A stretch of DNA of 35,507 nucleotides from Cytophagales bacterium (lineage in GTDB: Bacteria; Bacteroidota; Bacteroidia; Cytophagales; CCMP332), in contig JANQSY010000116.1 in assembly GCA_028279065.1 (NCBI GenBank), forward strand, positions 1-35,507, in the 5' to 3' direction. Shown here piece after piece: positions 8,711-16,574 of this stretch. Position 1 is the first letter of the stretch. Each line of letters begins with the position of its first letter. The position numbers and the translations under genes were made by a program. The notes under the pieces were generated by a model. It was not told the origin of the DNA. It saw only the letters and a list, made by a program, of their open reading frames with translations, and ran no database searches.

Positions 8711-9371
8711 TACCCTTTTTAATAGCTATTTTGACAAGGGATGCCTTGCTGTGAACATGCATTTTCTTGTACACATTCTTGATATGGGTTTTAACTGTAT
8801 GGGGACTTATGATCAAGATCTCAGCAGTTTGAGTGTAGGATTTTCCATTCACCAGTAATTTAATGATCTCAAGTTCCCTTTCCGAAAGGTCAAATCCAGG
8901 TTTTGAGGAAGGCTTGTCCCGGTTTTTTTCAGGACTCTGGATTCCGGCAATGATCTTCCTCGCGATCTTGGCTGTCATTGGTGCTCCACCGGCAATGAGT
9001 TCCGCAACGCTGCTGACTATAACCTCGGGAGGTTCATCTTTTAGCAAATAGCCAGATGCTCCTGACCTTAAGGAATCCATTATTCTTTCCTCATCCTCAA
9101 AAACCGTGATCATCATGACCTCGATGTCTGGATGACTCTCTTTTAGGGCTAATGTGGCATCAATACCCGTGATCCCTGGTAGCTCTATATCCATCAGCAC
9201 TACAGAAGGAAGGTCATGGCCATTATCGTTCCTTTCTTCAATTTCCGAAAGAAATTGCTCACCGGAAGGGGAACAGAAAAGAACCTCTATCTCCTCGAAG
9301 AAGCTAAAATTTAGTAAAAACCTCCTCTGAAGCGAGGGATTGTCCTCCACCAATGCAATTTTGGTCACCAT
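8703..9371 (-). CDS. NarL/FixJ-type response regulator
   Basis: A 222-residue regulator with an N-terminal receiver domain (about 3-125) and a C-terminal LuxR-type helix-turn-helix (about 155-218). The acidic pair Glu9-Asp10, phospho-acceptor Asp61 (V-L-M-D-I-E-L-P-G) and conserved Lys111 (Y-L-L-K-D-E) are all present. The DNA-binding part shows L-S-E-R-E-L-E-I-I-K-L-L, then I-S-P-H-T-V-K-T-H-I-K-N-V-Y-K-K-M. It lies 65 bases downstream of the sensor kinase on the same strand, its obvious partner. The gap between them carries a palindrome (9419-9434) and a promoter-like sequence, so the regulator probably has its own autoregulated promoter. Confidence 0.96.
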   Translation of the reverse strand: MVTKIALVEDNPSLQRRFLLNFSFFEEIEVLFCSPSGEQFLSEIEERNDNGHDLPSVVLMDIELPGITGIDATLALKESHPDIEVMMITVFEDEERIMDSLRSGASGYLLKDEPPEVIVSSVAELIAGGAPMTAKIARKIIAGIQSPEKNRDKPSSKPGFDLSERELEIIKLLVNGKSYTQTAEILIISPHTVKTHIKNVYKKMHVHSKASLVKIAIKKGII

Positions 9372-9388
9372 TTGTTAGATCTGGGCAG

Positions 9389-9419
9389 CAAAAAGACAAT
9401 TCTCATTTCACTATTCAAT
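9389..9419 (-). promoter_or_regulatory. Candidate promoter of the response-regulator gene
   Basis: Reading on the minus strand: ATTG (9419-9416), 19 bases, then TCTTTTTG (9396-9389). This fits the Bacteroidota -33/-7 pattern TTTG-N19/21-TAnnTTTG with one mismatch in each element. The operator palindrome ends in the ATTG. The ATG follows 17 bases after the -7 element. Inference from pattern only. Confidence 0.55.
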
Positions 9420-9434
9420 ACCCCAAACGGGGTA
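9419..9434. promoter_or_regulatory. Palindromic candidate operator TACCCC-N4-GGGGTA, copy 1
   Basis: TACCCCAAACGGGGTA has perfect 6-base arms and a 4-base spacer. It is centred about 55 bases upstream of the response-regulator ATG and abuts the candidate -33 element, a position suited to an activator. A near-identical element lies at 15792-15807 in the same relation to another promoter. A dyad of this size suits a dimeric NarL-type regulator, and the neighbouring one is the natural candidate. Confidence 0.7.
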
Positions 9435-9436
9435 AA

Positions 9437-12394
9437 CTAAGTTTTTATCAGGATCTTGGTTCCATTATCAGGAGAGCTCTCAATTCTCAGTTTCCCTCCC
9501 AACTTTTCAATTCTATTACGGATATTTTTCAGGCCAAACTTCTGAGGGCTAGCCCCCTCTTTCTTTGGGTCAAAGCCTTTTCCATCATCACATACCTGGA
9601 TCTCAAGAGAATTTGTCCCATGCGAATGGATCCTAAAAGAGGCATTATCAGCTTTTGAGTGCTTCAATATGTTTTGAGTTATTTCCTTGATGATCTGCTT
9701 TAAGTTGAAAGCAATATTGGGTCCCACCTTTCCCTTTCCCTTGATGTCATCCTCAAACTCCAGTTTAAGCCTGGAGTACTGGGTCAATTTTTGGATATCA
9801 TGTTTCAGTTCGGCAAAAAACTCCTCATGACTTACCGATCCCTTATTCAGTGTCCAAATGGTATCCCTTAGATTGGAAATACTCTCTTCCGCATCACCCT
9901 TCAGAGATTCAAGCAAGTGGAGGGCTTTTTCATCTTTTTTTAAAGAGTCAATCCTTTCTGTCAACTTGATCCCTGAGATTATTGAGGTAAGCTGTGCTCC
10001 TACATGGTCATGAAGATTGCTGGAGATTCTTTCCCTCTCATCTTGGATCCTTTGCTTAAGTTCCAGTTCTCTCAGCTTTCGCTTAAGATTTATCCTTGAA
10101 AAATATCTCACAATTAGTGTTACGAAAACCAATAAACAAAAGCCAGCCGCGATCAAAAACAAAGTTGAACGGTACCAGGGAGGAAGAACCACAAAAGGGA
10201 TCTGGACGATCCGGGATTCAATTCCTAGTGTGTTCTTCGATTGGGCTTCCAATTCATAGTTTCCTTCAAAAAGACCCTGATAAGTTATCGCGGACTGGAA
10301 CGACCACTCCGACCACTCCTCGTCAAATCCCTTTAGTCTATATCTGTATTGATTTTGGGTCTCGTTTTCAAAACTGAGGCATGCAAACTCAGCCTTGATG
10401 CTGTTTTTTGGATAGTTTACCTCAGGAGGGTTCTTGGATATGCTTCCCCAAACAGGACTCCAATTCTTTACGAAGATCGTGTCACGAATCTGCAATGATC
10501 GCAGGATCATTTCTGGCATGTTTTGATCTGTCGGTGCTTTTGGGTCATAACCGATCAGGCCATCCGTTGTTCCTAGAAAGATTTTTCCAAACTCATTTTC
10601 AACGCCCATCCAAATTCCACTTGAGACGAACCCTTTCAATTCAGGAAGATCAAGATACTTATACCCTTTATCCCATTGATAAGCTTTAAGGCTCATGAAG
10701 GGGGTATTTCCATAAAAAAGATAGATTATCGGATCCAGGTAACTTTGAAAAATGTAGGGTACCATCAAGGTATCATACAAAAAATCAGGATGTCTTTGAA
10801 AGCGATTCCCATCGAATCGATATACACCCTCAAGACTGGAAAACAAAAGACCATTTCTGGTTCGATTGATCTTTATCTCGCTGGTTGGAAGGCCATTCTC
10901 CTCCATGTATTTATTCAACCTGATCCTATTTCCCCATTTTATCCTATAAAGTGGGTTTTGAGTCGAGCCCAACCACAGAGTGCCATCCTCCTCTTCTTCG
11001 ATGAATCTTACAAATTCTCCTACCAGATCGTTGTGGTTTTGGAAATCATGAACCTTACCATCTGAAAACCTGAAGGACTTCAATCCTTTCGTGGAGCATA
11101 TATAGATCTTACCTTCAAATACTCTGGACCTGAAGATCTTATAAGCATAATCTGGAAAGAGCTTTTCCAGGTCTTTTTTCAGAAAGGAGTACCTGAAGAT
11201 TCCTTTGGTTGAGGCGATCAGCATATCTTCACCAAGGTCCAAAAGTTTGAATGCTTCGAAGTTGGGGTCAAGAAGTGGCTTGAAATTTTCTTCCCCATTA
11301 TGGAAATAAACACCCTCATGGGTACTGACGAAAACATGATCATCCTTGATCAGGATATCATTGACTATACCAGGTAATCCTTTTCTGTCGTCAAAAAACC
11401 GAAAGGGTTGTTGGAATCTGAGTTTGGAGATCCCTCTATCCGTTGAGACCCATAGATTTCCTTCCATGTCTTCAAAACAAAAGTGAACCCTTCTACTTAC
11501 CAGGCCTTCCTCTTCCCCAATGGTCTGCAGTAGTTGACCGTTTTTATCGATGATGTAAAGCCCTATATCTGTACCCACCACGATCTTGCCGTCTGAAACG
11601 GGATAAATAGTATTAACATAATCCTTTTCAAAGACCACCTGAATCTCTTTGTCTATCCGAGTGGTTTCAACGCCGTCATCAAGGTAAAGACTCATTTGTG
11701 TCATTAGTATCAAATCATTCCCTGACCTTTCTGAAGAGGTCAACCGCTCATCCTTAGAAAGGACTATTCTTTTGGGCAGTTCGATCTGGTTTTCATCATC
11801 AAGGTTTAGCAAATCTTTGGAATCCCTAAGGGAGCATACCACTCTGTCCTGCCATAGGAACATCGATAGGAAATTATCTTCCGACCTTATGGATTTGAAC
11901 TCCTTGGAATTTTCATCCCAAATCAGGATCAAAGAGTTTGAAAAGAAATAAACCTTGTTTTTAAGGGCTATTTGGCCTCGAAAAAATGGAAGTATACCGA
12001 GGTCCTTTGGCAGGAATTCTTTCAGCGAGTTGAACTTAAAGTTTTCCTTATAGTCTCTGGTGATCAAGCCCAGGTCGCCTGCACCCGAGTTGTAGATATT
12101 CCCACTTTGAGAGATCCCCACCCTGCGGATCATACCCTTCGTAGAATTCGGAATAGTCAGCCAGGTGGTACCATCATAGATGATGAGTCCATTTCCATTC
12201 CCAAAGTACATTCTTCCTTCATGATCCTGGGTTATTCCCCATACCTGAGAATGAGCCTTATAGTCTTTTGGATGATAATTCTGGATCTCAGGAAGGCCAA
12301 AAAAGAACAGATCGGTCTTTTCTTGCCCTATGCAATAGGCAAAGGCCGAACCCAGGATCAGGGCGAGGGTAGCTATAGCTCGGTAGAAGCCCAT
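9437..12394 (-). CDS. Sensor histidine kinase with periplasmic beta-propeller (Reg_prop) and Y_Y_Y domain
   Basis: A 985-residue membrane sensor. A signal sequence (about 1-23) is followed by many propeller repeats, for example V-W-G-I-T-Q-D-H-E-G-R-M-Y-F-G and G-N-L-W-V-S-T-D-R-G-I-S-K-L. Next come a Y_Y_Y domain (Y-R-Y-R-L-K-G-F-D-E-E-W-S), one membrane helix (about 740-762), a HisKA_3 dimerisation domain with E-R-E-R-I-S-S-N-L-H-D-H (phospho-His about 795), and a HATPase domain. The HATPase shows Asn about 908 in I-T-Q-N-I-L-K-H-S, D-D-G-K-G-F-D and F-G-L-K-N-I-R-N-R. It lacks a fused receiver or DNA-binding domain, so it is a classical kinase acting on the adjacent regulator, not a hybrid. 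The ligand is unknown. A terminator separates it from the upstream propeller operon. Confidence 0.95.
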   Translation of the reverse strand: MGFYRAIATLALILGSAFAYCIGQEKTDLFFFGLPEIQNYHPKDYKAHSQVWGITQDHEGRMYFGNGNGLIIYDGTTWLTIPNSTKGMIRRVGISQSGNIYNSGAGDLGLITRDYKENFKFNSLKEFLPKDLGILPFFRGQIALKNKVYFFSNSLILIWDENSKEFKSIRSEDNFLSMFLWQDRVVCSLRDSKDLLNLDDENQIELPKRIVLSKDERLTSSERSGNDLILMTQMSLYLDDGVETTRIDKEIQVVFEKDYVNTIYPVSDGKIVVGTDIGLYIIDKNGQLLQTIGEEEGLVSRRVHFCFEDMEGNLWVSTDRGISKLRFQQPFRFFDDRKGLPGIVNDILIKDDHVFVSTHEGVYFHNGEENFKPLLDPNFEAFKLLDLGEDMLIASTKGIFRYSFLKKDLEKLFPDYAYKIFRSRVFEGKIYICSTKGLKSFRFSDGKVHDFQNHNDLVGEFVRFIEEEEDGTLWLGSTQNPLYRIKWGNRIRLNKYMEENGLPTSEIKINRTRNGLLFSSLEGVYRFDGNRFQRHPDFLYDTLMVPYIFQSYLDPIIYLFYGNTPFMSLKAYQWDKGYKYLDLPELKGFVSSGIWMGVENEFGKIFLGTTDGLIGYDPKAPTDQNMPEMILRSLQIRDTIFVKNWSPVWGSISKNPPEVNYPKNSIKAEFACLSFENETQNQYRYRLKGFDEEWSEWSFQSAITYQGLFEGNYELEAQSKNTLGIESRIVQIPFVVLPPWYRSTLFLIAAGFCLLVFVTLIVRYFSRINLKRKLRELELKQRIQDERERISSNLHDHVGAQLTSIISGIKLTERIDSLKKDEKALHLLESLKGDAEESISNLRDTIWTLNKGSVSHEEFFAELKHDIQKLTQYSRLKLEFEDDIKGKGKVGPNIAFNLKQIIKEITQNILKHSKADNASFRIHSHGTNSLEIQVCDDGKGFDPKKEGASPQKFGLKNIRNRIEKLGGKLRIESSPDNGTKILIKT

Positions 12395-12433
12395 TCAGAT
12401 CTAGAATCAATTTGGAGTTTTTTTTCATAAAAG

Positions 12434-12462
12434 AAAAGGCCCCGCAAAATGCAAGACCTTTT
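12434..12462. terminator. Rho-independent terminator, probably bidirectional
   Basis: On the minus strand AAAAGGTCTTGCA-TTT-TGCGGGGCCTTTT forms a 13-pair stem with three G-U pairs and a 3-base loop, followed by further T-rich sequence. It lies 42 bases after the stop of the PQQ-propeller gene and 40 bases before the kinase start. It would end the three-gene exported operon before the kinase gene. On the plus strand it is also followed by T residues. Confidence 0.75.
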
Positions 12463-12503
12463 TCCGACTAATTGCTATATGAAAAGGCAATCTACCAAAG
12501 CGG

Positions 12504-14156
12504 TTAATGCGTTGCCAGCTTGGAAATAGTCTTTTTCTCGTATACAAATCCATGTTCACCATCCTTTGATAGCATGGTACTGGCGCCTTTTTTAGCATTG
12601 TATCGAGTGTGACTACAGGTCTCTAAATCAAATGCCGCCACATCAGCATTTTCAGCACGCAATAGTATTGTCCTTCCTACAAGTCCTTTGTATTCGGCCT
12701 TCTTGAACTTACTGGAAGCCATAAGGGAACCATCGGACGTCTTGTGCTTTGCCACACCCTTCTCGCCAACGACTATGATGTCCCCATTGTAATCAAGGAT
12801 CTCAGCTGCCAGACCGATACCATCATCTTTCAAAGGGATCTCGTAATTATCCTTGCCAGAAACAAGGTCCAGATTATAAAGGGCCTTGCCGCTGCAAACC
12901 ATTAGGTTTTTATCCTCCACAAGGATATTGGTTATACCCTTCTTAAATTTTTCAGAATCGTAGACCAGACTGCCATCTTTGGTATCGAAGGCCTGTACAC
13001 CGTAGGGTTTCACATTTGGATACCATAGACGCCATTCTCTTGTAATAGTGTAGGTCCCATCGGTATTTCTTTCTTTTTTTTCAATATATGCCTGGGCTTC
13101 AACAGTTCCTCCTTGCTGGATCACCACCCTTCCATTGGCTACATACATATGGGGAATAGCCTTTGCTTCCTTTATTTCTGGGCTCGTCCAAAGCAGCTTT
13201 CCTGAATTAAGATCATACTTCTGGATCTTTTGCTTTTTGGCATTTTCAAAATTTACTATGTAAAGGTCATTGCCTGCGATCACCGGACCGGAAACTGCTC
13301 CATAGACACCAAATTTCTTCGCTCCTTGTGGGGGTTTGATCACATTTACTGTATAGTCATAAGCAGCGGACCACAGATTGCTTCCGGAGGCATAATCATA
13401 AACCTGAAGGCCATTGAGGAACAGATAGACCTTACCATCTCTGACATCGATATCTATGAGAGATTCCTTGGTCCAGACCTTTTTCTCAGCGACTCCCATG
13501 TACGAGTTCTCCCATAGAATATCACCTGTCTTCATGTCGATCCGGGTGATCTGATTCTTGAATCCTGCAAACAATGCCGATAGGAATTTCGGCTTGTAAT
13601 TCACCAAAACAACCGAACCATCATCCATGGCTACATACTCACCCACCGAGCCCTTGAATCTTGAAGTCGCCCATAGCTCCTCTCCCGATCTGGCCTCGAC
13701 CATGACGAATTGATCCTTGAGCGAGATCGCAAAGGCATGCATTTCCGGAATGTAGATCATATTATCCTCTCCTACTTCCTGGTATTTATCGGTGTTCCAA
13801 AGGAGTTCTCCTGACAAGGCATCCACGCAAGCTATCTGGTCCTTACCCAACTTCCTGTCAAAAAGAAAAAGGGTCCTTGCCTTCCATAGTGGAATAAGTT
13901 CGTCCACTTTTCTAAGTTTCGGGGCCATATCCTTGTACTTGGCTGTCCAAAGGACCTTACCGTCCTTATTGCTTAAAACGGTGATCTGCTTATCGGATGC
14001 TCCGAAACAGTACTCCTCTCCGAAGTCATCAAGACCTCGGAAAAGATCACTCTGATGGTCGAGCTTGGCCGTCCAGACCGTTTTCATATCCTCCTGGCCG
14101 ATTGCGGTATGTGCCAGAAAAAGGACTGTTGCGAATAGGTAAATCAACTTTTTCAT
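12504..14156 (-). CDS. Exported PQQ-like (BamB-type) beta-propeller protein
   Basis: A 550-residue protein with a signal peptide (M-K-K-L-I-Y-L-F-A-T-V-L-F-L-A-H-T-A-I-G-Q, cleavage about 20) and repeated blades of the PQQ/quinoprotein type: G-K-V-L-W-T-A-K-Y, G-E-L-L-W-N-T-D-K-Y, G-D-I-L-W-E-N-S-Y and G-K-L-L-W-T-S-P-E. No membrane anchor or lipobox is seen. It is last in a three-gene operon of exported proteins, starting 17 bases after the 120-residue protein. No dehydrogenase active-site features were recognised, so a binding or scaffold role is more likely than PQQ enzyme activity. Function unknown. Confidence 0.9.
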   Translation of the reverse strand: MKKLIYLFATVLFLAHTAIGQEDMKTVWTAKLDHQSDLFRGLDDFGEEYCFGASDKQITVLSNKDGKVLWTAKYKDMAPKLRKVDELIPLWKARTLFLFDRKLGKDQIACVDALSGELLWNTDKYQEVGEDNMIYIPEMHAFAISLKDQFVMVEARSGEELWATSRFKGSVGEYVAMDDGSVVLVNYKPKFLSALFAGFKNQITRIDMKTGDILWENSYMGVAEKKVWTKESLIDIDVRDGKVYLFLNGLQVYDYASGSNLWSAAYDYTVNVIKPPQGAKKFGVYGAVSGPVIAGNDLYIVNFENAKKQKIQKYDLNSGKLLWTSPEIKEAKAIPHMYVANGRVVIQQGGTVEAQAYIEKKERNTDGTYTITREWRLWYPNVKPYGVQAFDTKDGSLVYDSEKFKKGITNILVEDKNLMVCSGKALYNLDLVSGKDNYEIPLKDDGIGLAAEILDYNGDIIVVGEKGVAKHKTSDGSLMASSKFKKAEYKGLVGRTILLRAENADVAAFDLETCSHTRYNAKKGASTMLSKDGEHGFVYEKKTISKLATH

Positions 14157-14173
14157 AACTCTACATTTTGGTT

Positions 14174-14536
14174 TTAATCAATGTTTATCTTGTATCTGAT
14201 CTTCTCTGATTTATACTTGGGGACCTTGAAGGTTTTGTATTTGAAATTCCTGAGAGCGTATTGGAGATAGCGGTTGTAATCCACATTCAAGCCTTCTTTA
14301 CGAATGGTGAAAATGGTCTGCAACTCTCCCTTGTCCCCCACAGTTATATCATACTCGTACTCACCTGTGATCCCATATTTTTCTACCGTTTTGGCCAATT
14401 TTCCATCGACAAAACTTTGATCCAGTTCCTTGGTTACAGCGGTCATTATTTCCTCATTTGTGGTAAGGAGTGGCTTCTTTTGAGCATAGCTTAGAGTTGT
14501 AGTAAAAATCAAAAAACATAATGCTAAATATCTCAT
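14174..14536 (-). CDS. Small exported protein of unknown function
   Basis: A 120-residue protein with a clear signal peptide (M-R-Y-L-A-L-C-F-L-I-F-T-T-T-L-S-Y-A-Q) and a mature domain of about 100 residues rich in Lys and Tyr. It ends N-F-K-Y-K-T-F-K-V-P-K-Y-K-S-E-K-I-R-Y-K-I-N-I-D. I do not recognise the family. The ATG at 14536 is preferred to the TTG two codons upstream because it starts the signal peptide directly. It sits between two propeller genes, 6 bases after the first and 17 before the next, so it is almost certainly co-transcribed with them. Confidence 0.85.
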   Translation of the reverse strand: MRYLALCFLIFTTTLSYAQKKPLLTTNEEIMTAVTKELDQSFVDGKLAKTVEKYGITGEYEYDITVGDKGELQTIFTIRKEGLNVDYNRYLQYALRNFKYKTFKVPKYKSEKIRYKINID

Positions 14537-14542
14537 TATCAA

Positions 14543-15730
14543 TTATTTAAAATTCCAATATCCTAATTGATTTCCATAGGCCATGATCAGGGTTTCCCCA
14601 TCGGGCAAAAACACCAGTGAAGACCGGTTAAGAGTTGCGGCTTCACCGAACCTCAGATCCATACTGTAGGAATAGAGATTCCTGCCTGATTCATAATCAT
14701 GAACATTGATGACCATTGGAGCAGGTACTTTTCCTGTATTGATGGTGACCACTCCCATGTACTTGTTACCGTAATCGGTTTTGAAATCGGGGTTTTCCAT
14801 CAGGGATGGAAAAATGGTCCTGGTTACCTCTCCAGTCTCCGCTATTACCTTTTGGATATACCCCTGCCTGGTGGCTCCGGCTCCTGCTGCTGAGGTTTGG
14901 ACTTTGGTGTGGGGAAGAGAGTATACATACAGGTATTTCTTATCCCTGCTGTATTCCAGGTGATAGATAATATCAAAGATGTCATCAGCAGAGTAAATCC
15001 TTTTGCCCGAGGCCAGATCGTAAAATGAGACCATATGATTGTATTTGAGGGCGTTTTTTTGGGCTTTTTTGTCATTTCTGATCCGCGGTATTTTCCCAAG
15101 ATCCTCCTTGGTAGGCTGATGGGTGACGGCTATTAGTTTATTCCTGGGATCTACTTCAACAGAGTAGCCCACGACATCAAGCTGTATGCTTTTGTTTATG
15201 GCATCTATATCCACCTCTTCTTCCTCTCCCAGCCCCTGTCCGCCTTGGATATCGAAGAAGTATACCTTATCAAATTTTAGGATCACCAGATATTTGCCAT
15301 CGGGTGTCCAGCAGGCATCCTGAACTTTTTCGCTTCTGAAGACGATCTGCTCAGCGTCTACATTGATGACCTCCGTTCTTACCGGCCTATCCTTGTTTGG
15401 TGCCCAATCGGCGAAGTGTCGTTTTTGAAGTTTTATGAAGCGGTCATCCTTGGGATTGTATTCAAGTGTTGGGCCTGCATAATATCCAGGCAACTTTATC
15501 TCCTTGATCAGTTCTTCCTTGGCACAATCCCATAAATACAAGGGCCCCTGCCCCGTTCCAATAGCCATGGTATTGCTATCCCTGGCCATGACCATTTCAG
15601 AGATCCCCCACATCCTGTTGCCCGGGATCGGGACTTTCCTGATGTTGATCGACTGTGTTTGAGAGAAGGACTCAGCCTGGACTAAAACCAGTAGAACACA
15701 AGTAATTGATCTGAATAGATAGAAGTTCAT
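14543..15730 (-). CDS. Exported WD40-like beta-propeller protein, first gene of operon
   Basis: A 395-residue protein with a signal peptide (cleavage about residue 23, S-F-S-Q). The repeats resemble WD40/lactonase-type propellers: A-I-G-T-G-Q-G-P-L-Y-L-W-D-C-A, A-C-W-T-P-D-G-K-Y-L-V-I-L, and V-F-L-P-D-G-E-T-L-I-M-A-Y-G-N-Q-L-G-Y-W near the C-terminus. No enzymatic motif is recognised. It heads the operon with the 120-residue protein and the PQQ-like propeller. Its upstream region carries the second copy of the CCCC-N4-GGGG palindrome and a matching promoter, linking it to the adjacent two-component system. Confidence 0.88.
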   Translation of the reverse strand: MNFYLFRSITCVLLVLVQAESFSQTQSINIRKVPIPGNRMWGISEMVMARDSNTMAIGTGQGPLYLWDCAKEELIKEIKLPGYYAGPTLEYNPKDDRFIKLQKRHFADWAPNKDRPVRTEVINVDAEQIVFRSEKVQDACWTPDGKYLVILKFDKVYFFDIQGGQGLGEEEEVDIDAINKSIQLDVVGYSVEVDPRNKLIAVTHQPTKEDLGKIPRIRNDKKAQKNALKYNHMVSFYDLASGKRIYSADDIFDIIYHLEYSRDKKYLYVYSLPHTKVQTSAAGAGATRQGYIQKVIAETGEVTRTIFPSLMENPDFKTDYGNKYMGVVTINTGKVPAPMVINVHDYESGRNLYSYSMDLRFGEAATLNRSSLVFLPDGETLIMAYGNQLGYWNFK

Positions 15731-15760
15731 GGTTTGGTAGATTTCAGTTCAATTCCAAAC

Positions 15761-15792
15761 CAAAACTGAGAGCAGAGCTGCTCTAGGGCAAT
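15761..15792 (-). promoter_or_regulatory. Candidate promoter of the exported propeller operon
   Basis: On the minus strand: ATTG (15792-15789), 20 bases, then CAGTTTTG (15768-15761). This fits TTTG-N19/21-TAnnTTTG with one mismatch per element. The layout copies the response-regulator promoter: operator directly abutting ATTG, and the -7 element a short distance before the ATG (30 bases here). Confidence 0.55.
15769..15784. promoter_or_regulatory. Dyad AGAGCAG-AG-CTGCTCT inside the promoter spacer
   Basis: A perfect 7-base inverted repeat with a 2-base centre that fills 16 of the 20 bases between the candidate -33 and -7 elements. It may be a binding site for a second regulator, or chance. 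The response-regulator promoter lacks it. Confidence 0.4.
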
Positions 15793-15807
15793 CCCCCAGA
15801 TGGGGTA
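15792..15807. promoter_or_regulatory. Palindromic candidate operator, copy 2
   Basis: Minus strand TACCCCATCTGGGGGA matches copy 1 (TACCCCGTTTGGGGTA) in both C4/G4 arms and the 4-base spacing, with one outer position differing. It is centred about 70 bases upstream of the first propeller ATG. It abuts the candidate -33 element exactly as copy 1 does, and begins 15 bases past the end of the upstream DUF2461 gene. Confidence 0.65.
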
Positions 15808-15821
15808 TTTAGGTCAAAATC

Positions 15822-16490
15822 CTACTTTATGGCCTCTGAGAGGAATGTATTCAAGGGTTGGGCGGCTTTCATTGTTTCCAGAACCTCTTTGGGAAAGGAA
15901 GCATCCAGAATGGATTTAGGAGGAAGCTTGCGGAAATAATAAAAAGACTTGTTTGCGATCAACGGGATTTCAGATTCAATCTCGGCATGTACAGGGTCCA
16001 ATCTTTTGTTCTTTTCCCCAAGGATCTCACCAAAAACAGAGGTGAAGGATTTATCCGAGATCAATTTCTTAAACCGATCGCTTTCCTTAACGATCTTATT
16101 CCGAACCGATTTGAGTTGATCCTTTTCAAGCATATGGCTACCGGAATACAAGCGGACATCTTCTGCAGAAATCTGCAGGTATAATCCCGGTCTTATCTTG
16201 TCCTTTTTTCCTCCTTCGGAGATCAGGGCGGAAACATGGGTCTTATAAGGCGATTTGTCTTTGGAGAAGCGCACATCCCTGTGTATCCTAAAAATGAAAT
16301 CTTTGGGCCCCATATCCTTGATCCCAGGCATCAGACCTTTTAGTTCTTCCTTAAGCTGATTTACCAGTTCCTCAAAGGGATTTTGAACAGAATCCTGGTA
16401 ACGCTTTTTGTTCTCAGTAAACCATTCCCGGTTATTGTTATTAGCGAGTTCTTTCAAAAAGATTAGGAAATCCTTGGATACTTCTGCCAT
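15822..16490 (-). CDS. DUF2461 domain-containing protein
   Basis: A 222-residue cytosolic protein of the DUF2461 (TIGR02453) family. The N-terminus F-L-K-E-L-A-N-N-N-N-R-E-W-F-T-E-N-K, the middle F-R-I-H-R-D-V-R-F-S-K-D-K-S-P-Y-K-T-H, and P-G-L-Y-L-Q-I-S are diagnostic. Length is normal. The molecular function of the family is not established. It is divergent from the cytochrome/copper lipoprotein gene, with 84 bases between starts. Its stop is followed at once by the candidate operator of the propeller operon, which has its own promoter. Confidence 0.95.
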   Translation of the reverse strand: MAEVSKDFLIFLKELANNNNREWFTENKKRYQDSVQNPFEELVNQLKEELKGLMPGIKDMGPKDFIFRIHRDVRFSKDKSPYKTHVSALISEGGKKDKIRPGLYLQISAEDVRLYSGSHMLEKDQLKSVRNKIVKESDRFKKLISDKSFTSVFGEILGEKNKRLDPVHAEIESEIPLIANKSFYYFRKLPPKSILDASFPKEVLETMKAAQPLNTFLSEAIK

Positions 16491-16574
16491 AGCTGAGCTT
16501 TTAGAAATTTGATCTGCTTTCCAATGTAAAAATTAAAGCTAATCTTTTCGAGCCATTCTTCGTTTCTTTGAAGT

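Noticed and set aside
10017-11065. Long plus-strand open frames opposite the sensor kinase
   Set aside because: They mirror the coding pattern of the kinase, have no recognisable domains and no plausible start context.
15731-15761. GGTTTGG/CCAAACC inverted repeat just before the propeller operon ATG
   Set aside because: The upstream arm overlaps the candidate -7 element, so it would not be fully transcribed; a start-codon hairpin is unlikely if the promoter call is right.
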